DNA from: Amycolatopsis eburnea
GTDB lineage: Bacteria > Actinomycetota > Actinomycetes > Mycobacteriales > Pseudonocardiaceae
Assembly: GCF_003937945.1 (NCBI RefSeq)
Contig: NZ_RSEC01000048.1
Coordinates: 372,001 to 436,000, forward strand
Direction: 5' to 3'
Length of the DNA: 64,000 nt
The position numbers were made by a program, and so were the translations under genes. The notes under the pieces are model-generated. The model saw only the letters and a program-made list of their open reading frames with translations, did not search any database and had not been told where the DNA came from. Below are positions 50,696 through 58,171 of this stretch, piece after piece; position 1 is the stretch's first letter; each line of letters begins with the position of its first letter.

Positions 50696-50949
50696 CAGTT
50701 CTGGTGCTGGTACCGCTCCGCGCGCTGGGCCGCCCATCGGGCTACTCGGTTCCACCGGCGGACGGCACGGGCACTCCCTCGGGCCCGCTGCGCGCGGACC
50801 CCCTCTTCCAGGTCCCGTATTCGGGCCCGCGACAGTTCTTCGTAGAGCAACATCTCGCTGATCTCCTCGATCTCGGTCTTCGTCAGCTGCAGCGGTTCGC
50901 TGCTGGTGTGGGCTTCGTAGTCCCTGGTCGTGACCGGTTCGACGCTCAT
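50695..50949 (-). CDS. Hypothetical protein coupled to whiB7, 84 residues
   Basis: The protein is acidic at first (SSEPLQLTKTEIEEISEMLL) and then very basic (RARIRDLEEGVRAQRARGS, RRWNRVARWAAQRAERYQ), with an amphipathic helix likely in the middle. I know no family. The ATG at 50949 overlaps the whiB7 stop (ATGA), so it is made together with WhiB7 and is a candidate member of the same stress response. Confidence 0.75.
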   Translation of the reverse strand: MSVEPVTTRDYEAHTSSEPLQLTKTEIEEISEMLLYEELSRARIRDLEEGVRAQRARGSARAVRRWNRVARWAAQRAERYQHQN

Positions 50950-51302
50950 GCGGCGGCGCTCCGGTGATCGCCGGCGGCCTTCGCGGCGGCCGGCTCGACG
51001 ACGGCGTTCTTGCGCGGACGGCCACGGGGCCGCTTGCGCGCGATCACGACGCCGCGCTCGAAGATCTCGCCGCCCCAGACGCCCCAGGGCTCGCGACGGG
51101 CCAGCGCACCGGCCAGGCAGGCCTCGCGCACCGGGCAGTCGGCGCACTGGGCCTTCGCGCGCTCGAGCTCGGCCGGGGACTCCGCGAACCAGAGGTCCGC
51201 GTCGCCCGAACGGCAGGGCAGCGCCACGTCGGGGACGGCGATCGGGTCGAGCAGGTCGGCGAATATTGCCTCGCCGGAGGCGTAGGCGACGGCGGATGAC
51301 AT
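50946..51302 (-). CDS. whiB7: WhiB7 transcriptional regulator
   Basis: This 118-residue iron-sulphur regulator has the four WhiB cysteines (LPC-RSGD, CADCP, EACL), the GVWGGE turn that contacts the sigma factor, and the C-terminal AT-hook RPRGRPRK that is peculiar to WhiB7. It switches on intrinsic antibiotic-resistance genes when translation is impaired. The ATG at 51302 follows AAGGAGG. A leader ORF and an intrinsic terminator lie upstream, so attenuation control is very likely. uvrD2 lies upstream in the same orientation, as in mycobacteria. Confidence 0.96.
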   Translation of the reverse strand: MSSAVAYASGEAIFADLLDPIAVPDVALPCRSGDADLWFAESPAELERAKAQCADCPVREACLAGALARREPWGVWGGEIFERGVVIARKRPRGRPRKNAVVEPAAAKAAGDHRSAAA

Positions 51303-51382
51303 GGTGGTTCCTCCTTGTGTCGTACGGGTTTTCGGGTGGGTGCTGGAGCTGGGCAACGCTGTTCCTCTTGGGTTGTGCAGCC

Positions 51383-51432
51383 AAAAACACGAAGGCCGCG
51401 GATCCGGGTTTTCCGGTTCCGCGGCCTTCGTG
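51383..51432 (-). promoter_or_regulatory. Intrinsic terminator (attenuator) in the whiB7 leader
   Basis: A 15-bp perfect stem (51388-51402 with 51418-51432, ending CTTCGTG) is extended by CCGG/CCGG and followed on the minus strand by TTTTT (51387-51383). It lies 81 nt before the whiB7 ATG and 20 nt after the leader ORF stop, so transcription would stop before whiB7 unless read-through occurs. A smaller hairpin (TCCTGAC/GTCAGGA, 51442-51458) contains the leader ORF stop codon and may switch the fold. Confidence 0.9.
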
Positions 51433-51452
51433 AGCCTCGTGTCCTGACTAGG

Positions 51453-51710
51453 TCAGGAACTTCGCTCCCGTATCGACAACGGAACACGGAACTGCTTGAT
51501 GGTCGGCAGATCGGCCTGCGGGTACGCGGCGAGAACGCCCTGCGTCCCGAAGACGACGACACCGGTGGCCCAACGCCGCTCGACACGGCGCATGCCACGG
51601 ACCTCGTGCGCGCTCACGGACACACCGGTGCCCGGGCGCTGAGCGGCCGCGACTTCCGCGGCGCAGGACAGACGGGTGCCCGGGTTCGTGAGCGTCAAGT
51701 TGATGGTCAT
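51453..51710 (-). CDS. Leader ORF (uORF) of whiB7, 85 codons
   Basis: The peptide starts MTINLTLTNPGTRLSCAAEV and ends QFRVPLSIRERSS. The ATG at 51710 follows a near-perfect ribosome site, GAAGGAGG. The stop lies within a small hairpin, 20 nt before the terminator. This is the layout of translation-dependent attenuators of whiB7/wblC in other actinobacteria, where a ribosome slowed by drugs prevents terminator formation. It could also make a stable small protein; I do not recognise its sequence. Confidence 0.75.
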   Translation of the reverse strand: MTINLTLTNPGTRLSCAAEVAAAQRPGTGVSVSAHEVRGMRRVERRWATGVVVFGTQGVLAAYPQADLPTIKQFRVPLSIRERSS

Positions 51711-52154
51711 TTCACCGGCACCTCCTTCTGTACTCTGCACACGCGGCCGCCGAGCGGCGCTGTCAACGTGGATCCCCAGCCGAGCCCTTCGGGCTCGGTA
51801 CTGGCAGGTTATTGCTCCCCACCACACCGAGGCAACTCAATTAACGGGAAAATCCTCGAAGTTACGAAGATCGCCCCTGAGCAGCGGGTTCGCCGCGTCG
51901 ATCATGGCTCGGACGCGGTCAACACCGCATCGGCGCGCGCCCACCCCACCGGCCACACAGCTCAGCCGCACACGGCCCGGCCCCCGCCGGCCGACCCGCG
52001 CGGGCCCGCCGCACAGGCCCCGCACGCGACACCGGTTGGCCGCGCCAGCCGCGCACATCCACCGCGCGAGCCCAGCAACGCCCGGCCCCGCGGTGTCCTG
52101 AATGACTCATTCAAGACGCCGGCAAGGGACCTCGCCGGCCGAGCCCGCGAGCGT
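51711..52154. other. Gene-free region between uvrD2 and the whiB7 leader
   Basis: No convincing coding frame is present. From the whiB7 side it holds the leader ribosome site (51721-51727), a perfect 8-bp hairpin CCGAGCCC/GGGCTCGG (51780-51798), a possible minus-strand promoter (TTGCCT at 51830-51835 and TAACCT at 51806-51811 with an 18-nt spacer, next to an AT-rich TTAATT), a C-rich stretch at about 51930-52090, and the palindrome at 52095-52117. Confidence 0.6.
52095..52117. repeat. Palindrome with TGAA-N-G-NNN-C-N-TTCA core
   Basis: GTCCTGAATGA-C-TCATTCAAGAC is a 23-bp palindrome with one mismatch. It shares the 15-mer core with the elements at 1667-1717 and 4464-4520. Confidence 0.75.
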
Positions 52155-54254
52155 TCAGGACTCCGTCGAAGCCCGGACCACCCCGAGGATCTCCGCGCCG
52201 AAGCGCTCGAGCTTCGTCGCGCCGATGCCGGAGATCGTCACCAGTGCCGCCTCGTCCGTCGGGCGCTGCTCGGCGATCGCCATCAGCGTCGCGTCGGTGA
52301 ACACGACGAACGCCGGCACCTTCAGCTCGCGGGCCCGATCGCCGCGCCAGGACTTCAGGCGCTCCAGCAGGCCCTCGTCCACTGTGGACGGGCAGCGGCC
52401 GCAGCGGCCCAGCTTGATGTCGAGGGTCTCCAGCAGGGGGCCGCCGCAGACGCGGCAGCGGGTCTTCACCGGGTTCGACGCCATCGGCTTCTGCTGGGCG
52501 CGGGCCACTCGCGCGGCCGGGTGGTCCTCCGGGATCAGGCCGTACAGGAACCGGCTGCGGCGGCGGTTGCGGCGCGCTCCCGGGGTCCGGGCCAGTGCCC
52601 ACGACAGCCACAGGTGCTCGCGGGCGCGTGTCACGCCGACGTAGAACAGGCGGCGCTCCTCCTCGATCGAGGCTTCGTCGTCGCCCGCGTGGAGGATCGG
52701 CATCGTGCCCTCGGCCAGGCCGACGAGGAACACCGCGTCCCACTCCAGGCCCTTCGCCGCGTGCAGGGACGCCAGCGTGACGCCCTCGACCGTCGGGGGG
52801 TGCTGGGCCGCCGCGCGCTGGTCGAGTTCCGCGCAGAAGCGGGGCAGGTCCGCGTCCGCGACCGTCGACGCGAGCTCTTCGGCCAGCTCGACGAGCGCCA
52901 GGAGCGCGTCCCAGCGTTCCTTCGCCGCGCCGCCGGCGGGCGGGGACTCGGTGAGGCCGACGCGGGCGAGCACCGAACGGACCGTCGTGACCAGGTCCGA
53001 ACCGACGTCGCCGCTCGCCGCGCGCAGGGCCGACATCGCCTGGCGGACCTCGGTGCGGTTGAAGAACCGCTCGCCGCCGCGGACCAGGTACGGGATGCCG
53101 GCGTCGGCCAGTGCCGACTCGTACGCCTCGGACTGGGCGTTCACGCGGTACAGGATCGCGATCTCGCTCGCCGTGACGCCGCCGTCCAGCAGCTCGCGGA
53201 TGCGCCGCGCGACGGCCTCGGCCTCGACCGCCTCGTCGTCGAACTCGGCGAACCGCGGCTCCGGACCCGATGGCCGCTGGCCGATCAGCTTCAGCCGCGA
53301 GCCCGCCGGGCGGCCCCGCGCCGCGCCGATCACGCGGTTCGCCAGCGCGACGACCTCGGGCGTCGACCGGTAGTCGCGCTCCAGCCGGACGACCGTCGCC
53401 TCCGGGTAGCGCCGCGTGAACTCCAGCAGCGACCGCGGCGACGCGCCGCCGAAGGAGTAGATGGTCTGGTTGGCGTCGCCGACCACGGTCAGGTCGTCGC
53501 GCCCGCCGAGCCACGCGTCGAGCAGGCGCTGCTGCAGCGGCGTCACGTCCTGGTACTCGTCGACGACGAAGCAGCGGTAGCGGTCGCGGAACTCCTCGGC
53601 GACGACGCCGTGCTCCTCCAGCACCGCCGTCGTGTGCAGCAGGAGGTCGTCGAAGTCGAGCACCTGCGCCGCGTTCTTCAGCTCCTCGTACGTCCGGTAG
53701 ACCTCGGCGATCTGCGCGGCGGGCGCCGGGATGTCCCGCTGGGCGCGCGCGGTGACGGCCGGGTAGTCGTCCGGGCTGACCAGCGACGCCTTCGCCCACT
53801 CGATCTCGCTCGCGAGGTCCCGCAGGACCTCGATCTCGGTGCCGAGCTTCGCCCGGTTCGCGGCCTGGCCGACGAACCTCAGCTTGTTCTCCATCAGGTC
53901 CCACGGCCGGTCGCCGACCACGCGCGGCCAGAAGTAGCGCAGCTGGCGGCGGGCGGCGGCGTGGAACGTCAGCGCCTGCGCCGCGTCGACGCCGAGGCCG
54001 CGCAGCCGGGTCCGCATCTCGCCCGCGGCCCGCGTCGTGAAGGTGACGGCGAGCACCTGACCTGCGGAAACATGCCCGGACCTGACCAGGTGGGCGATCC
54101 GGTGGGTGATTGTGCGGGTCTTGCCCGTACCGGCTCCGGCGAGTACGCAGACGGGCCCGCGCGGGGCGCTGGCGGCGGCTCGCTGCTCGGGGTCGAGGCC
54201 GTCGAGCAGGCGGGAGTGGCCCTTCGGGGAAAGTACGCCAGTCACGCCCCGCAT
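52155..54254 (-). CDS. uvrD2: ATP-dependent DNA helicase UvrD2
   Basis: This superfamily 1 helicase of about 699 residues has Walker A AGAGTGKTRT, motif II VVDEYQD, motif III GDANQTIYSFGG, motif IV/V ASLHAAKGLEWD and motif VI YVGVTRARE. After the motor it has a four-cysteine module (CRVCGG and CGRC) and a C-terminal HRDC domain, the layout of mycobacterial UvrD2. It unwinds DNA in repair. The start may be ATG 54254 or GTG 54245. Confidence 0.95.
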   Translation of the reverse strand: MRGVTGVLSPKGHSRLLDGLDPEQRAAASAPRGPVCVLAGAGTGKTRTITHRIAHLVRSGHVSAGQVLAVTFTTRAAGEMRTRLRGLGVDAAQALTFHAAARRQLRYFWPRVVGDRPWDLMENKLRFVGQAANRAKLGTEIEVLRDLASEIEWAKASLVSPDDYPAVTARAQRDIPAPAAQIAEVYRTYEELKNAAQVLDFDDLLLHTTAVLEEHGVVAEEFRDRYRCFVVDEYQDVTPLQQRLLDAWLGGRDDLTVVGDANQTIYSFGGASPRSLLEFTRRYPEATVVRLERDYRSTPEVVALANRVIGAARGRPAGSRLKLIGQRPSGPEPRFAEFDDEAVEAEAVARRIRELLDGGVTASEIAILYRVNAQSEAYESALADAGIPYLVRGGERFFNRTEVRQAMSALRAASGDVGSDLVTTVRSVLARVGLTESPPAGGAAKERWDALLALVELAEELASTVADADLPRFCAELDQRAAAQHPPTVEGVTLASLHAAKGLEWDAVFLVGLAEGTMPILHAGDDEASIEEERRLFYVGVTRAREHLWLSWALARTPGARRNRRRSRFLYGLIPEDHPAARVARAQQKPMASNPVKTRCRVCGGPLLETLDIKLGRCGRCPSTVDEGLLERLKSWRGDRARELKVPAFVVFTDATLMAIAEQRPTDEAALVTISGIGATKLERFGAEILGVVRASTES

Positions 54255-54310
54255 CCTCGCAGAGGGGGACGGGGAATCGGGGCAGGGGCACGCGGCCGTA
54301 TCCTGGTCAT

Positions 54311-55039
54311 ATGGCGGGACAGCAGGACAAGGAAGCGGCCAAGCAGGCCAAGAAGGAGAAGCGCGCGGCGAGCAAGGCACGCCGTGGCCAGCTCTTCGAG
54401 GCCTTCAAGATGCAGCGCAAGGAAGACCCGTGGCTCATCCCGTGGATGGTGGGCTCGATCGTCGTCGTCGCGGGCGTCTTGTTCGGGATCGGGTTCTTCT
54501 TCGACTCGCAGTGGGTGCTGCTGCCGCTGGGCATCGTGCTCGGCGCCCTGCTCGCCATGATCATCTTCGGCCGGCGCGTGCAGAAGACGGTCTACTCGAA
54601 GGCCGACGGCCAGCCCGGCGCCGCGGCGTGGGCGCTGGAGAACCTCCGCGGCAAGTGGAAGGTGACGCCGACCGTCGCGGCGACCACCCAGCTCGACGCG
54701 GTGCACCGCGTGCTGGGCGGCCCCGGCGTGGTGCTGGTCGCCGAGGGCGCGCCGCACCGCGTGAAGACGCTCCTCGCCCAGGAGAAGAAGCGCGTCTCCC
54801 GCCTGGTCGGTGAAACGCCGATCTACGACGTGATCATCGGGCACGAGGACAAGCAGATCCCGCTGAAGAAGCTCCAGGGCTACCTGATGAAGCTGCCACG
54901 CAACCTCAAGCCCGCCCAGGTCGACGCCCTTGAGGCGAAGCTCGCCGCCCTCGGCAACCGCGGCGCCGCGATGCCGAAGGGCCCGATGCCGGCCGGCGCG
55001 AAGATGCGCAACGTCCAGCGGACGATCCGCCGCCGCTGA
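54311..55039 (+). CDS. DUF4191 membrane protein
   Basis: This 242-residue protein has a lysine-rich N-terminus (KEAAKQAKKEKRAASKARRG), two membrane segments (about residues 50-90: WMVGSIVVVAGVLFGIGFFF and WVLLPLGIVLGALLAMIIFG), and a cytoplasmic part ending in a basic tail (MRNVQRTIRRR). The family is conserved in actinobacteria beside glnA. The function is unknown. It is divergent from uvrD2 by 56 bp. Confidence 0.85.
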   Translation: MAGQQDKEAAKQAKKEKRAASKARRGQLFEAFKMQRKEDPWLIPWMVGSIVVVAGVLFGIGFFFDSQWVLLPLGIVLGALLAMIIFGRRVQKTVYSKADGQPGAAAWALENLRGKWKVTPTVAATTQLDAVHRVLGGPGVVLVAEGAPHRVKTLLAQEKKRVSRLVGETPIYDVIIGHEDKQIPLKKLQGYLMKLPRNLKPAQVDALEAKLAALGNRGAAMPKGPMPAGAKMRNVQRTIRRR

Positions 55040-55049
55040 CCCCCGCGTA

Positions 55050-55090
55050 CGAAAAAGGCCCCCGTCCGAGCCGGACGGGGGCCTTTTTCG
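55050..55090. terminator. Strong bidirectional terminator
   Basis: A perfect 19-bp stem (CGAAAAAGGCCCCCGTCCG at 55050-55068 and its complement at 55072-55090) with a 3-nt loop has AAAAA on the left and TTTTT on the right. It ends both the DUF4191 and RDD genes. Confidence 0.96.
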
Positions 55091-55095
55091 CGAGC

Positions 55096-55581
55096 TCAGC
55101 GCAGCCGGACGACGACGGTGCCGGTCAGCCGGTCCAGCCAGCTGCGGCCGTCGGCGTTGCGGACCGCCGCCGGGATGATGAAGAACGTCAGCACCGCCCG
55201 CACCAGCGCGCGCGGCGGGCCGACCAGCGCGGCGCCGTCGAGCCGGGCGACGCGGATGCCGACGACGCCCATGCCGGGGGTGAAGCCGAAGAAGCCGGCC
55301 GACACGACGGAGATGATCGCCCACACCCCGCCGGACCAGAGGTTGAACACCTGCATCGCGGCCGGGTCCTGCAGGCTCGGGTGCAGGAAGATGGCCGTGA
55401 CCAGGGCCGCGACCACGAGGTCGATGATCAGCCCGAGCAGCCGCGCGCCCCCGGTCGCCGCCGAGCCGACGCCCGACTCGGGCAAACCGAACTTCTCGCC
55501 CGGCCACCGCGAGCCGTCTCGCGCCTCGGCCTGCCCGCCCTCGCCGGTGCCGGGCAGCCATTCACCGGTCCATCTCGCCAC
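55096..55581 (-). CDS. RDD family membrane protein
   Basis: This 161-residue protein has a polar N-terminus and about three membrane segments: GARLLGLIIDLVVAALVTAI, SGGVWAIISVVSAGFFGFTP and ALVRAVLTFFIIPAAV. GARLLGLIID is the first RDD helix, and FTPGMGVVGIRVARLDG is the second family element. The function is unknown. It starts with GTG and lacks a ribosome site, so it may be leaderless. It is divergent from glnA. Confidence 0.85.
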   Translation of the reverse strand: MARWTGEWLPGTGEGGQAEARDGSRWPGEKFGLPESGVGSAATGGARLLGLIIDLVVAALVTAIFLHPSLQDPAAMQVFNLWSGGVWAIISVVSAGFFGFTPGMGVVGIRVARLDGAALVGPPRALVRAVLTFFIIPAAVRNADGRSWLDRLTGTVVVRLR

Positions 55582-55649
55582 CCGTCCAGGGTATGCCGGT
55601 GGCGCGCACCACGTTCGCCCTGGTCGGATAGCCGGTATCCACCCACCCG

Positions 55650-55687
55650 TTAACACCGGCGAAACATACGGGTGACGGTCGGGCAAC
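55650..55687 (+). promoter_or_regulatory. Complete GlnR box upstream of glnA
   Basis: The sequence reads TTAAC-n6-GAAAC-n6-GTGAC-n6-GCAAC (55650-55654, 55661-55665, 55672-55676, 55683-55687). This is the a1-b1-a2-b2 GlnR pattern with all four spacers of exactly 6 nt. It lies 69-106 bp before the glnA GTG. GlnR would turn glnA on under nitrogen limitation. Confidence 0.85.
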
Positions 55688-55755
55688 ACCGCGCTTTTAG
55701 CGTGAGCCGAAGAGAGCACTGCCGTACGAGCTCGAACGAGAAGGAGTCACCGAGG

Positions 55756-57180
55756 GTGCCCACTACTCCAGACGACATCCAGCGCCTCATCGCCGACCAG
55801 GACGTCGAGGTCGTCGACGTCCAGTTCTGCGACCTGCCCGGCGTGATGCAGCACTTCACGGTCCCCGCGAAGGCCTTCACCGAAGAGGCCTTCGAAGAGG
55901 GTCTCGCGTTCGACGGCTCCTCGGTGCGCGGCTTCCAGTCCATCCACGAGTCCGACATGCTCCTCCTGCCGGACGCGGAGACGGCGCGGATCGACCCGTT
56001 CCGCAAGGCGAAGACGCTCGCGCTCAACTTCTTCGTGCACGACCCGTTCACGCGCGAGGCGTACAGCCGTGACCCGCGCAACATCGCGCGCAAGGCCGAG
56101 CAGTACATCTCCGAGTACGGCGTCGCCGACAACGTGTACTTCGGTCCCGAAGCCGAGTTCTACATCTTCGACTCGATCCGCTTCGACTCGGCCGAGCACG
56201 CCTCCTTCCACGAGATCGACTCGGTCGAGGGCTGGTGGAACACCGGCGCCGACGAGGTGGGCGGCAACCAGGGCTACAAGACGAAGTTCAAGGGCGGCTA
56301 CTTCCCCGTCCCGCCGGTCGACCACTTCGCCGACCTGCGCGACGAGATCGTCCGCAACCTGACGAACATCGGTTTCGAGATCGAGCGCGCGCACCACGAG
56401 GTGGGCACCGCCGGCCAGACCGAGATCAACTACAAGTTCAACACGCTGCTGCACGCGGCCGACGACCTGCAGCTGTTCAAGTACATCGTGAAGAACACGG
56501 TGTTCGCGGCGGGCAAGACGGCGACGTTCATGCCGAAGCCCCTCGCCGGCGACAACGGCTCGGGCATGCACTGCCACCAGTCGCTGTGGAAGGACGGCCA
56601 GCCGCTGTTCCACGACGAGTCGGGCTACGCCGGCCTGTCGGACACCGCGCGCCACTACATCGGCGGCCTGCTCAAGCACGCCCCGAGCCTGCTGGCCTTC
56701 ACGAACCCGACGGTGAACTCCTACCACCGCCTGGTCCCGGGCTTCGAGGCCCCGGTTTCGCTGGTCTACTCGCAGCGCAACCGCTCGGCCTGCGTCCGCA
56801 TCCCGATCACGGGCAACAACCCGAAGGCCAAGCGCGCCGAGTTCCGCTGCCCGGACTCCTCGGGCAACCCGTACCTGGCCTTCTCGGCGATGATGATGGC
56901 CGGCCTCGACGGCATCAAGAACAAGATCGAGCCGCCGGAGCCGATCGACAAGGACCTCTACGAGCTCCCGCCCGAGGAGGCCAAGGACGTCAAGCTGGTC
57001 CCGGGCGACCTCGGCACGGTCCTCGACACGCTGGAAGCCGACCACGACTACCTGCTCGAGGGCGGCGTCTTCACGCCGGACGTGATCGAGACGTGGATCT
57101 CGTACAAGCGCGAGAACGAGATCGACCCGCTGCGCCTGCGCCCGCACCCGTACGAGTTCAGCCTGTACTACGACGTGTGA
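55756..57180 (+). CDS. glnA: Glutamine synthetase type I-beta
   Basis: This 474-residue enzyme makes glutamine from glutamate, ammonia and ATP, as a dodecamer. Motifs are LAFDGSSVRGFQSIHESDM, FGPEAEFYIFD, DNGSGMHCHQS, NPTVNSYHRLVPGFEAP and NRSACVRIP. The adenylylation tyrosine lies in KDLYELPPEE, so it is the regulated I-beta type and a target of GlnE, encoded 1 kb further on. The GTG at 55756 follows GAAGGAG with a long spacer that ends CGAGG. A GlnR box precedes it. Confidence 0.97.
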   Translation: MPTTPDDIQRLIADQDVEVVDVQFCDLPGVMQHFTVPAKAFTEEAFEEGLAFDGSSVRGFQSIHESDMLLLPDAETARIDPFRKAKTLALNFFVHDPFTREAYSRDPRNIARKAEQYISEYGVADNVYFGPEAEFYIFDSIRFDSAEHASFHEIDSVEGWWNTGADEVGGNQGYKTKFKGGYFPVPPVDHFADLRDEIVRNLTNIGFEIERAHHEVGTAGQTEINYKFNTLLHAADDLQLFKYIVKNTVFAAGKTATFMPKPLAGDNGSGMHCHQSLWKDGQPLFHDESGYAGLSDTARHYIGGLLKHAPSLLAFTNPTVNSYHRLVPGFEAPVSLVYSQRNRSACVRIPITGNNPKAKRAEFRCPDSSGNPYLAFSAMMMAGLDGIKNKIEPPEPIDKDLYELPPEEAKDVKLVPGDLGTVLDTLEADHDYLLEGGVFTPDVIETWISYKRENEIDPLRLRPHPYEFSLYYDV

Positions 57181-57202
57181 TCCGGTAACCCGGCCAAGGT
57201 CA

Positions 57203-57240
57203 CGCCGGCGGTGAGGAGCGAAGAGCCCTCGCCGCCGGCG
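57203..57240 (+). terminator. Terminator of glnA
   Basis: CGCCGGCGG-T-GAGG pairs with CCTC-G-CCGCCGGCG around a short loop, followed by TTTCTCGTTT. It also serves as the end of the convergent acetyltransferase gene. Confidence 0.88.
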
Positions 57241-57249
57241 TTTCTCGTT

Positions 57250-57735
57250 TCAGCGCAGGTCCAGCCACATGATGCGCAGACCCACGTCGCCGTGGGCCGG
57301 GTGGCGGAACGCGCCCGGCGCCACGCCCAGCGTCGTGAAGCCCAGGCTCTCGTACAGCGAGACCGCCGCGGTGTTCGTGTCCACCACCGCGTTGAACTGG
57401 ATCGCCGCGAAGCCCGACTCGCGGGCCCACGCGATCAGGTCCGTCGTCAGGGCCCGGCCGACTCCGCGGCCGCGGGCGGACGCCGCGACCATCAGGCTGC
57501 CGGACGCCACGTGGCTCCCCGGGCCGGGGCGGTTGGCGTACATGTTCGCCGTGCCCAGCACCTCGGCGCCGTCGGCGAAGACCACCGTGCGGGCCGGAGA
57601 CGGCAGGAGCCACATGCGCCGGGCTTCTTCCGACGTGAGGGCCGGGTCGTACGCGAACGTCTCCCGGGCCGTGACGACGTCCTCGACGATCGGCCAGATC
57701 GACGGCCAGTCGGCCGCGGTCGCCGGGCGGATCAT
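57250..57735 (-). CDS. GNAT family N-acetyltransferase
   Basis: This 161-residue protein has the GNAT fold: RPATAADWPSIWPIV at the start, SLMVAASARGRGVGRAL for acetyl-CoA binding (RGRGVG) and NTAAVSLYESLGF near the end. The ATG overlaps the thioesterase stop (ATGA). The form is like phosphinothricin/methionine-sulfoximine acetyltransferase relatives and general GNATs; the substrate is unknown. Confidence 0.85.
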   Translation of the reverse strand: MIRPATAADWPSIWPIVEDVVTARETFAYDPALTSEEARRMWLLPSPARTVVFADGAEVLGTANMYANRPGPGSHVASGSLMVAASARGRGVGRALTTDLIAWARESGFAAIQFNAVVDTNTAAVSLYESLGFTTLGVAPGAFRHPAHGDVGLRIMWLDLR

Positions 57736-58157
57736 TCGGCGGTCGACAGCACGCGCAGGTCCGCACCCGCGGCCTCGAAGCGGCCGCGCGGGTCCGGGAC
57801 CAGCTTGCGGAGTTCCAGGTCCATCAGGCCCAGGGTGCAGCTGATCTCCGCGGCCAGCGTGCCGTCGAGCTTGTAGATGTTCGAATCCATCTTGAACGTC
57901 TTGCCGCTGCCGAACTTGACGTCGCACGTCACGTCGACCTCGTCGCCGGCGCGCAGCTCGCGGCGGAACACCACGTGCGTCTCCAGCAGCACGGACGCCA
58001 CCCCGGGCAGCCCCTTGAGCGCGCCCGCCTTCTCCAGCAGCTCCAAGCGGGCGACTTCGCCGTAGGAGTGGTAGACGGCGTGGTTGAGGTGGCCCAGGGT
58101 GTCCAGCTCGTAGTGCCGGACCTTGATCCGGGTCCGGAACGGCTCGCGATCGGTCAC
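57732..58157 (-). CDS. Acyl-CoA thioesterase (hotdog fold, 4HBT type)
   Basis: This 141-residue protein has the catalytic aspartate motif KVRHYELDTLGHLNHAVY and later VVFRRELRAGDEVDVTC and IYKLDGTLAAEISCTLGLMD, typical of YbgC/FcbC-type thioesterases. The GTG at 58157 lies 14 bp after the glnE stop, so it is in the glnE operon. The substrate is unknown. Confidence 0.85.
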   Translation of the reverse strand: MTDREPFRTRIKVRHYELDTLGHLNHAVYHSYGEVARLELLEKAGALKGLPGVASVLLETHVVFRRELRAGDEVDVTCDVKFGSGKTFKMDSNIYKLDGTLAAEISCTLGLMDLELRKLVPDPRGRFEAAGADLRVLSTAE

Positions 58158-58171
58158 CGGCCCACTGTAGG

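Noticed and set aside
51837..52058. Small minus-strand gene between uvrD2 and whiB7 (where mycobacteria have a glutaredoxin-like gene)
   Set aside because: The frame is Cys/Arg/Gly low-complexity sequence with no CxxC thioredoxin fold or ribosome site.
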